DNA of 58,500 bases, taken from positions 64,001 to 122,500 of the forward strand of contig JACVTC010000122.1 of NCBI GenBank assembly GCA_016946835.1, written 5' to 3'. Numbering within the stretch: position 1 is the stretch's first letter; the number at the start of each line of letters is the position of its first letter. The DNA is from Neocallimastix lanati (nom. inval.). Its lineage: Eukaryota; Neocallimastigomycota; Neocallimastigomycetes; Neocallimastigales; Neocallimastigaceae. This document shows, one piece after another, positions 48,449 through 58,500 of this stretch. The position numbers and the translations under genes were made by a program. The notes under the pieces were generated by a model. That model saw only the letters and a list, made by a program, of their open reading frames with translations, was not told where the DNA came from and ran no database searches.

Positions 48449-49509
48449 TAATAATCAAAAGTTAAGATTTTAATAATAAATAAATAATAAAACAAAATAT
48501 AATGAATTACTACAGTCACAATAAGAAATAATATAAATGATTATAATAATTTTTTATTTTATTTTATTTTTATTTTTTTAACATATATTCAAATTTTATT
48601 ACTAAAATTATTAAAAATTATAAATTTTATTATATTAACACTATCATATTATTAATTTCTATAAATATATACAATAAGAATAAGATACAATGAGATGTAA
48701 ACAGCTAAAACACAATTTTTTTTTTTTATGAATTTTGATATTAAATTTAATTTCTTTATAATATTTAAAATTACCTTTTTTACTCTATTTTTTTTTTTTT
48801 TACTCTTTTTTATAATATATTTATTCATATGTAAAATACTTTTGAATATTAAAATTTTATTTGTTTAAAAAAAAAATAATACAAAATATAAATAGTTAAT
48901 ATGTATTGTAGTATAAAATATTTATTAAAAATTATATATAATTTAATAATAATGTATATTAAGTTTTAAGAAAAACTTTGATTTAATTCATTAATATGAA
49001 ATAATAATAATAAAAAAAATTATGAATTAATTTTTTAATAAAATATTAATTAATTAAATAAGAAATTGTATAGAAAGAAAAAAACTTTTAAAATATTTTT
49101 TAATTTTACTCTCTTTATTTTTACCAAGAAAATTATTCTTTTATTTGAATTATACATGTTTTTCAAATAATATTTTTAATATATAACCAATCAATAATAT
49201 TTTATTATTTATATAAAAATTATTATTTGAAAAAATTATTTCATAAACATTAAATTTTAAATATTATAAATGTTATATAATATAATATAATATATTACAT
49301 TAATATATTAATAATATAATAAAAAATTAAAAAAAAAATAATTAAAATTTAATAGAAAAGAGAAAAATTATTAAATCTTTATCAATATTACTTTAAATTT
49401 TAATTTTTTGAAAATTTTTAATAATAGTTAATATTTGTTATATAATACATCTGTTAAATTCTTATTCTCTAAAATACTTTAATATATAAAAATAAATAAT
49501 ATTTTAAAG
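48449..49509 (+). other. Intergenic region between coiled-coil gene and nucleoporin-like gene
   Basis: AT-rich sequence between two same-strand genes, with no open frame or recognised signal. It should hold the 3' end of the first gene and the promoter of the second. Confidence 0.5.
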
Positions 49510-49904
49510 ATGATAGAAGCAGATGTAAAAGAATTTAAAACCTTAAAACATATATTTGATCCAAAATGTGAACATGATGGAGGATTCAATAAATCAAATG
49601 ATGCTGATTGGTGTTATAGATGGGATTCGACATTTATTGAAATTAGAGATCTTCGTTCATCAGAGGTTATGGCTTCTTTACCAATCGAGAATTTATTAGA
49701 TTATAATCCAAATGTAATTAAGAAGAAAAAAATATATATATAATATTTTTATTCGTTATAAAAATTTTTTTACCTCAAATAAATTTACTTCCAAAAATGA
49801 AATTTAAGAAATCTTCAATTTATTAGTAAATAACTAATAAAAAAAAAAAATAAAAATAAAAATAATAATTGACATATTACATTGGTTATTTTAAAAAGTA
49901 AAAA

Positions 49905-49959
<55 letters not shown>

Positions 49960-52312
49960 ATAATTGTTGTTATTACTTTAATCATTACAAACTAATTTAA
50001 AATTTTTGAAAAATATAATTTTATAATAATATAATTATCTATTTTATAATAATAATTATTCCTTTTAATTTTTATTATATTTTTTTATTTTTTTATTTTT
50101 ATTTTTTTTTTTTTTTTTGGAATTTTATATATTTATGAACAGAAAACATTTTCTCAAGTAACAATAGTATCCTCAGGAAATAGATATCTTTTAGTAATAT
50201 GTGTTGAAGATGATAATGAAAATTCAGAATTATTTGTTTTTGATCCTTTAATCAAAACAATTGTTAAAGTTGGACATACATTCAAAGCAAAAATTACTAA
50301 TATTGAAGTTTCTGATTCCTTTTATGTAGTAAATATTATTATTTCAACATAAATTGATAGTTTTAAATTCTAAAAATAATTTATAAAAACTTTTAAAATA
50401 AATTAAAAACTTTAAACTCTTTTAATTAAAATTATTCATTGATACATATATAGAGTGATGAAGGAAGCGATGATTTTATTTATCATTTTATTATAATGAG
50501 TACTTCAACCAATGAAATTGTTTCAGATTTAATAAAAATGCCAAGAAGATTAAGAAATAATTCTGTTATTCTAAATAAGGTATGATAATTGAATATATTA
50601 CATTTCACAAAAATTAAAAAAAAAAATTTAAAACAAATTTTTTTATACCCTTATTAATTGAAATGATAAAGAAATCATGGTCATTTTATCAAATTGATGT
50701 AGAATATGGAAAGGTATAAATAATTATATATATCCATAATATTTTTAATAATTTTAATAATAAAATCTAATTAAAATTCGAAATTCATAATTTAATAATT
50801 AATAGATTTCAGCTTTAGAAACATGTATTGAAGAAAACCAACCAATTTTATTTGTTGCTTTCTCACAGGGAAGAATTATTTCGTACTATTTAATTGTTGA
50901 TGAGTCATTAAATACATCTCTTGAAATGAATAAAGAATATACAACTTCTGATGTACTATGTAATTTTTTTTTATTTATTTTACTTGTAATATTTGTAATT
51001 ATAGATAATTAAAAAAGTTTATCCAAAATTCTTTATTAAATATAATATGTATAATATTATATATATATATATATAATTTTTTTTTTTTTTTTTTTTTTTA
51101 TTTTATATATACATATTTAGCATCTATTTGTTCAGTTATTTATAAAAATAGAAAATTATATATTACAAGTGGTTCATATACCGAATACGATTATTCAAGA
51201 AAGTAAATTTCATTTTTACAGATGGAAATAATAGAAAGATAAAAATTAAAAATAAATTTTTAAAACTATTATTAATTGAAAAATATTTTATCAACAAATA
51301 TATATAAAGTATTTCAATCACTGTATTAGATTTAACAGATGAAAATGCACAAACTATTGAATTCCCAGAAACACCAGGAAAAATTGAAGTAGCTTCATTA
51401 TCACAAGGTAAATTAATTATTTTATTTTTATTTGTTAATTTATTTATATAATTTATTATAGTATATGTTATTATAAATTAAAATATTATTTATAATTCCT
51501 AGTAATGTTTTACTAATTAATAATTGTTATCATTAATATATATATATTTAAAAAAAAAATAATAATAAAATAATAAAAAATATAATGAAAGATGAATCTT
51601 TTTTGTATGTTGCATATATTTACAAAGCTAAAACAATATTAAAAATTATATCAATTGAAATAATGAGAGAAGTATCAGAACTTGATATTACCCAAACTTA
51701 TTTCACTCCAGCAACAACAGCTGTTTCATTAAGAATATTGGTATATTATTTTATTTTATTTTATTTTATTTTTTTTAGTTTCTTTTTTTCAAAATTCTTA
51801 TTTTTTTTTTATTCAAATTAATAAAAATATTCAATCCAATTAATTTTAATATTATTAAAATTTTAAAACTAAAATAAAGGGAATAAATAATTATTCTAAT
51901 GGTATGTGTTGCGATATATTATATTTAACTAAATATGTTGGTTATACTGATGATGATTGTATTCAAAACCCAAGTTTAAAGGTATATATATTATATATAT
52001 ATATATATATATTTATTTTTATTTATTTAATTATTTGTATATAAATTAGTAATGACTAAAATTTTATAATAAAACATTGATTTTTATTATAAATTTTATT
52101 ATAATATGTTTATATTATGAAAAATAGATACCATGTGTTAATTTACCAGAAGAATTAATATCAGCACCATCATTATATACAGATGAACAAAGAAAGTCAA
52201 TTAATATAGTTAGAAAAAGAATGAATGATTCTAAATTATTTATAGATTTATTATTAGAAACAACAAATATTGGTAAATTGATATATTAAAATATAAATAT
52301 ATATATATATAT

Positions 52313-52362
<50 letters not shown>

Positions 52363-52646
52363 TTAAATTTATATTTTTAAAACTAATAAAATAAATATTA
52401 TTTTTATTGAATAATTAAAATGAATAATTACAATTTTTGCTATAAAATTTACTATAAATAAAATAAAATAAAATAAAAAGACGCCAAATATCCATTTATT
52501 ACATATGATGATTTGAAGGATGTTCAAAACCAATTATTTAAAGATGATATATATAACCTTACTGGTCATTGTATTGTATGTTTAAATATAAAATATTATT
52601 TAAATCATTTGAATAAATTATATAATTATTATCTTTTTGTTTTTTG

Positions 52647-52678
<32 letters not shown>

Positions 52679-54063
52679 AAATAAATAAATAAATAAAAAA
52701 GATATATTATATATTGAAGGATTTAAATTGTAATTATGATGAATATGCAAAACAATGGTCTATATTACCACATTATTTAATTGCTATCAATGGTTATTGG
52801 TCATTAGATCATCAAGACATTAAAGTAATATTTTTCATTAAATTTAAATAAATATTATTGTATTATATTATATTATATTATTTATGATAAGATAATCATT
52901 GTTAATTATATTTTCTTTATTTATATACTCATTAATATATATATATAGGAAGCATTTAATTATTTATGGAATCCATTAATTGAAATAGATTGGCCTGAAA
53001 AGATTATTCAATTATTATATGATCAAAAATATTATAATGAAGCTTGTCGTTTTATTCAAATTACTAAAACTTCAATAACTTCTGAAATTGGCATTGAACT
53101 TCAAATGAAACTTTATTTAAAAACAAGTATTTTGGATGCATTCTTATTCCAAGTTAGTAATTATATTTATGAAATATTTTAATATAAAATTTATTTTATT
53201 TTTTAAATTAAAAAAAAAAAAAAGTAAAATAACATAACATAACATAACAAAAAATAAAATGAAATGAAAAGGCAAAATATAAAATAATAATATATTAACA
53301 ATTATAATAATATATATAAATTATAGAGAAAATACAATTATTTCAAACGAAAAGATGGTTCTGATTTATTCACACTCTTTTTACAATATTGCTTTGAAGA
53401 TGGTATATTTATTAATTTTATATAAATATATAAATTATCGTTAAAATTGTTTAAATATTAATAAATTTTATAATTATTATAATTAATATGCCATAATTAT
53501 TCTTTTTAACACATAACATAAATATATATATATATATATATATACATATAAAGAAGTACCAAATAGTTCTTTAATAAATAATATTCGTAAATTCCCATAT
53601 AATAAGAGTGAAGAAACCCAATTAATTAAATATATGAGACAATCTGATAAGAAATTATGTAAAGATTTCTTATTAATGTATTATATTTATCATGGAAAAT
53701 ACATTGAAGCTATTAGATTCTATGAAGAAAATAAAAAGTCAAGTATACTTGTTACTGATATTCATCAAGAAGAAAGAGAAGCGCTTATTCAAAACTTAAA
53801 ACTTTTATTACCAAAAGTTCAAAGAACAATGTTAGAAATTGAGAATGAAGAAAAAGGTAGTAGTGATAGCAAACAAATTAGTAAACCGGTTGATGATAAT
53901 GCCATGGATATTGATAATGATAATTCTAAATACGTTATGGAAAGATTAAATTCTCTCAATTCTTCAAATGGTAAGCTTAATTCATTAATAAAATAAAAAA
54001 TATACAATATAATATTTATATTTATATATATTTTATAAATAATTTATTTTATTATTTCAATTT

Positions 54064-54099
<36 letters not shown>

Positions 54100-54758
54100 T
54101 TTTTATTATTTATTATTTATTTATTTATTTATTGTTATTTTTATTATTATTGTTCTTTATTGTTATTATTATTAAATAGAAATCCCAGTACCACTATCAT
54201 CATCTAAATTAATTCATGATTCTAATCATCATGATCAAAAAATATTATTAAAAGCTTTAAGGGATCAAATGATAAATAATAATAATTCATCTTTTGAAAA
54301 TCCAGATAGTATATCTGAAACTAAGGAACAAAGCATTCTATTCTCGTTACCACCATCTATTCCAGATAATATTTGTATCAAGTAATTTTTTATTTTTATT
54401 TTTATTTTTTTTTTTTTTTTTTAAAAAAAATAAAATATTATATAAAATTATAATAAAATATAATTAAATATATTATAAATAAAATATTATTTAAATAAAT
54501 AATTCAATTAATAATAAAATTTTTTCAATTCATATAATCAATATTTAAAAAATAATAGTTATGAATTTAATGATTCCAATAATAAAAATTTAGCCAATTC
54601 TGAAAATATTCAATCTACTGACGTAATACTAAATAATTTATCACCATTTAAATTCAAACAAAATAAAGAAATAAAAGGTATATATTTTATATAATACTAT
54701 TTATATATAAATTCATATTATACAGGTTCTATTAAAAATAAAATATTAAACAAAGCAA

Positions 54759-54813
<55 letters not shown>

Positions 54814-55382
54814 AAAAATAAAAAAATAAAAACAAAAAAAATAAAATAAAAAAAAAAGAAAAAGAAAAAAAAAAAAAAATAATAGAAATATATAACAGTT
54901 ATAATAGTAAATCCTTTATATATATTTATATTTTTTTTTATTTTTATTTTAATTTTTATTTCTATTTTTATTTTTATTTTGTTATATTAGAAACTAATAA
55001 ACAAGGTCCTTTAATATCTAAACCAGACAATGAAAATACACTAAATTCTAAAATACATTCTAATGGCTTAAAAAGAGTAATTAGTGAAGAAGATGATGAT
55101 GATAAAGATTCTATCAACGATCATGAGAATACTATGGATAAGCCAATGGAAGTTAGAAAAATTGATAGTTATCATAGTCGTATTAAGAAACGCAACACTT
55201 TGTCGGAAACCACTAAAGTCAATAAATCACCAACTACAAACTTATATAGTACTAATGATGCCAGCAGGACACACGGAAATCAAAAAATGAGTACCACAAC
55301 GACCATTCCTTCCACCTTGTCAACTACTCCATCTTCTGGCCAAAAATCTTCACGTAAAACCCTAAAAATTTTATCCGAATAA
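49510..55382 (+). CDS. ELYS: ELYS-domain nucleoporin-like protein, 18 exons
   Basis: ELYS proteins help place nuclear pore complexes on chromatin. Exons: 49510-49713, 50143-50325, 50454-50579, 50672-50713, 50806-50959, 51121-51202, 51310-51407, 51592-51740, 51880-51981, 52128-52272, 52481-52575, 52702-52824, 52949-53152, 53327-53402, 53554-53970, 54180-54381, 54559-54677, 54991-55382. They total 2913 bases in one frame (970 residues) with GT-AG joins. The first ~350 residues are beta-rich (TFIEIRDLRSSEVMASLP, FVAFSQGRIISYYLI), like the N-terminal propeller. Residues ~440-690 carry the ELYS helical domain: GYWSLDHQDIKEAF, IEIDWPEKIIQLLYD, then FPYNKSEETQLIKYMRQS and DFLLMYYIYHGKYIEAIRFY. The tail (about 720-970) is polar and disordered, with an acidic patch and Ser/Thr runs. 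No AT-hook was seen. Confidence 0.85.
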
Positions 55383-55463
55383 AACATTATTATTATTATT
55401 AGTATTATCAATTTTTTTTTTTTTTTTTTTTTAAATAAAATAATAATAATAATAATAATAAGA

Positions 55464-55494
<31 letters not shown>

Positions 55495-55497
55495 TAA

Positions 55498-55537
<40 letters not shown>

Positions 55538-55683
55538 TTTAATTATTTTCTTTTTTCTTAATAATAATGAATTTTATTATTACAATAATTTTTTTTTTTT
55601 TTTTTTTTTTAATTTCATTTTCATTTTATAAAATATAATCAGTTTTAAATCATTCATTTATATAAAAATACATAAATATATTA

Positions 55684-55716
<33 letters not shown>

Positions 55717-55987
55717 CTTTCATTAATATTTAATTTTATTTTTAAAAAAAAAAAATTTTTTTTTTTTATTATTTTCATTCTCATTTATTTATATATATAT
55801 AAAAGTATTAATTTTTATTTATTTACTACTATTTTTTTTTTAATTTTTAATTTTAACTTTTATTTTTTTTTTTTTATAAAAAAAAATTTTTTACAATAAT
55901 TAAAATATATTAATGTTACATAATTCAATCAATCCATATCCAAATTAAATAAATAAATAAATATATAATAAAATAAATAATAAAATA

Positions 55988-56028
<41 letters not shown>

Positions 56029-56667
56029 TTTTTTGAAAAATTATTCAAATGTATAAATATATCAATATATTAATATAATATTAATTATATTAAGTATGTA
56101 GGAAGGAAGGTATGAAAGAAGGAAAGAAAGAAAGAAAGAAAAAAAAAATATTTTTTTTTTTTTTATTTTTAATTTTTATTTTTTAAAAAATTTTTAAAAT
56201 TTTTTTTAAATTTTATTTAAATTTTTAATTATTTGTTAATGATTAAATCGACTAATTTTTTTTAATGATGGATGTGATGATGAAATATATATATATATAT
56301 ATAAATATTAAAATAAAAATAAAATAAGAATAACGTAAGAATAACATAAAAAATAAAAAATAAGAAAATAAAAAAAAAAAAAAAATAAAATAAAAAATAA
56401 TAATAAACAAGTAAATGAAAAATAATAATGTTCGTTAATGGTTATTAACTTTATTTAAAGTAAATAATTTAGAGAGGTGTATAATGTATAATAAAAATCA
56501 TGAAAATAAATATATAAATATATATATATATATATATTTTTTTTTCTATTTTTTATTTTAATATATTTTTTTTCTTTTTAAAATTAAATTAAAAAAATAT
56601 ATATAGATGTAAACATATAGTGTAATTATTTTTTTATTTATTTTAGTTTTTATTTTTTATTTTTTTA

Positions 56668-56703
<36 letters not shown>

Positions 56704-56752
56704 TTTTTTTTTTTTTTCTATTTCTATTTCTATTTTTATTTTTATTTGATTA
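55383..56752. other. Convergent intergenic region
   Basis: It lies between the 3' ends of the nucleoporin-like and splicing-factor genes. It contains long homopolymers (A runs at about 55501-55534 and 55991-56023), AAAT and TA microsatellites, and a GGAAG/GAAA patch near 56101-56150. No gene was recognised. Confidence 0.6.
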
Positions 56753-57651
56753 TTAAAAGTCTCCTGGCTTTGGTGCTAGATCTAATCTTGCAAATCGATT
56801 TTCATCAAAATATTTAGCTTTAACTTTACGACCACCAAAGAATCTTCCATTTAATGCATTATACGCTAAAAATATATAAAATAAGTTATTAAAAAAATAA
56901 AAATAAAAATAAAAATGATAAAATATTAAAATAAAAAATAAAAAATATCAAAATAAAATATAAAAAAAAAAAAAAAAATAAAAATAAAATAAAAATAAAA
57001 TAAAATATTATAAATTAAATATTAATAATAAAATTCTTTTAATCTATCAAAAATTATTCATGAATATATATTTATAATCTTATATATTATATTAATTACA
57101 AAAAAAAAAAAATTATATATATATATATAATTTGTTATTATTACTACTACTATTATTATTCGTACCTTTATTTGCTTCTTCTAATTTACTAAATTTTATA
57201 AATATTCTGACAGCTTCATCATCTGGTACATTTCCTTTTACTTCATAAATTAAACAACGTTCCACAACTTTATTATATATATATATACATATATTATAAG
57301 AAATTATTATAATAATATAATAAATAAAATAAATTATTTAATTTTAAAATAAATATATATATATTATATAATTAGTTTATTAAACTTTTAATTGCTTTGA
57401 TTTATTCATCAAATCAATAATATCTGAAAATATTTCAATCTTACCTCCGTATTTTTCACATTCTTCAGCAGTTTCTTCTTGTAATGTATCATCAACTTCA
57501 CCAGCTCCTACTAGATTAGTTAATAATACAACTCTACTAGGTGGTATATTTGGTTGCATCACTAAAATTAATATATTATTAAAGTAATAATAATAATAAT
57601 AATAAAATATTAATAAAATATTAATAAAATATTAATACTTTTATTTTTTCA

Positions 57652-57692
<41 letters not shown>

Positions 57693-57872
57693 AATAATTA
57701 CTTGGAGGTGGTTGAACAGGATTTTGAGATAGACGAGCCCTCATTAAATAGGCTTCTTCTCCTGTCATATCTTTACTTTGTGGAACAGGTGGTTGCATCA
57801 TAGGTTGCATTATTGGTTGTGGTATAGGTTGAGGAGGCGGTGAATCTTTTTTTATTATTATAATTATTATTA

Positions 57873-57932
<60 letters not shown>

Positions 57933-58191
57933 AATAAAAAATAACAAAATTATTTTTATTGTATATAAATATATAAACATATATTTATAAATTAAAAAAA
58001 AAAATATATATATATATTATCAATTTATATTTACTATGATGACTATGATGATGGTGACGATTATGACGCATTTCTCTTTCCATTTTCTTTTCCATTTCTC
58101 TTCTTTCTTTTTCCATTCTTTTTCTCATTTTCTTTTCCTTTTTATATACTTCATATTCATTTGGATATTTTGGATCATATAAATCATCCAT
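56753..58191 (-). CDS. SPF45: SPF45/RBM17-like splicing factor with C-terminal UHM-type RRM, probably 5'-partial
   Basis: SPF45 is a spliceosome-associated factor whose UHM binds ULM motifs of other splicing proteins. Exons: 58191-58035, 57845-57702, 57561-57445, 57267-57166, 56865-56753. They total 633 bases in one frame (210 residues). It begins DLYDPKYPNEYE with a basic KKEKKMRKRMEKERRE helix, the counterpart of the human DEYDPMFPNDYE region. A Pro/Gln linker with DMTGEEAYLMRARLS follows. The UHM comes next: VVLLTNLVGAGEVDD, EECEKYGVVERCLIYEVKG, DDEAVRIFIKF, then NGRFFGGRKVKA with the R-x-F signature (RFF), ending FARLDLAPKPGDF. No G-patch is present between these parts. The frame is open about 45 bases before the ATG to a possible acceptor (tatag near 58237), so a 5' exon may lie outside the window. 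Confidence 0.88.
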
Positions 58192-58239
58192 ATTTACAGA
58201 TTTTTTATTATTATGTGAATTATTTTGTTTTCTCTATAT

Positions 58240-58500
58240 ACCATTGTATTGTATCAATATATATATATTTAATTTATATTGGAATAAATTATTATTAATG
58301 AATTTTAATTGTGTATAAATTAAAAAAAATATTAGATTTTATTTCTAAATTATTAAAATCTCTCTCAATTAAAATATATCACTTCAAATAAATCTCCTTA
58401 TACATATACATATAAATATATATATATATATGTATTTTTTTTTTTTTTGTTGTTATTCAATAATATTTATACCATTTTAAATTTTTTCATAAATTAATAT
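58240..58500. other. AT-rich right edge of the window
   Basis: No open frame was recognised. It is either the promoter of the SPF45-like gene or part of its next upstream intron. Confidence 0.4.

Noticed and set aside
57380-57444. Extension KIEIFSDIIDLMNKSKQLKV after GG in the SPF45-like gene
   Set aside because: It is read-through of the intron beginning gtaaga; the next exon restores the conserved VVERCLIYEV segment.

Overview
The window is extremely AT-rich, full of homopolymers and AT microsatellites, with short GT-AG introns and secreted proteins ending in a fungal-type CBM1 cellulose-binding module. Together these point to an anaerobic gut fungus (Neocallimastigomycota, the Neocallimastix/Piromyces/Anaeromyces kind). 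No tRNA, rRNA or CRISPR array was recognised.

Left part (1-39.2 kb) is a repeat-rich accessory region. It opens with the 3' half of a Ty1/copia retrotransposon (2-2804). It then carries a tandem array of four intronless genes (4031-5968, 12239-14266, 20336-22363, 28317-30362). Each encodes a secreted Thr/Ser-rich protein of 645-681 residues ending in CBM1; I see no catalytic domain and no dockerin. The repeating unit is about 8 kb: distal upstream block, ATTTATT heptamer satellite, conserved proximal promoter block, gene, 3' purine/pyrimidine inverted tract, 3' flank, then mobile-element debris. The second and third units are nearly identical over about 8.1 kb, and the promoter of gene 3 looks like a mosaic of those of genes 4 and 2, as expected from unequal crossing-over. 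The debris includes a Ty3/gypsy-like gag relic (two copies), a candidate LTR (two copies), and a broken MULE transposase element with inverted ends in the first unit. Decayed LINE (non-LTR) pieces follow the array at about 31.9-36.4 kb and 38.5-39.2 kb.

Right part (39.8-58.5 kb) is a conventional chromosomal region with four intron-containing genes, whose exons I joined by hand with consistent reading frame. They are a Swf1/ZDHHC4-type DHHC palmitoyltransferase (minus, 11 exons, 401 aa), an unrecognised 1166-residue coiled-coil protein (plus, 2 exons), an ELYS-domain nucleoporin-like protein (plus, 18 exons, 970 aa), and an SPF45/RBM17-like splicing factor with a UHM-type RRM (minus, at least 5 exons, probably 5'-truncated by the window end).

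The CBM1 proteins are best read as non-cellulosomal cell-wall or adhesion proteins that bind plant cellulose, amplified by tandem duplication (inference). The four genes on the right have unrelated housekeeping-type roles and show no operon-like link to the array. Exon joins, LTR ends and repeat boundaries come from reading the sequence and were not computed.
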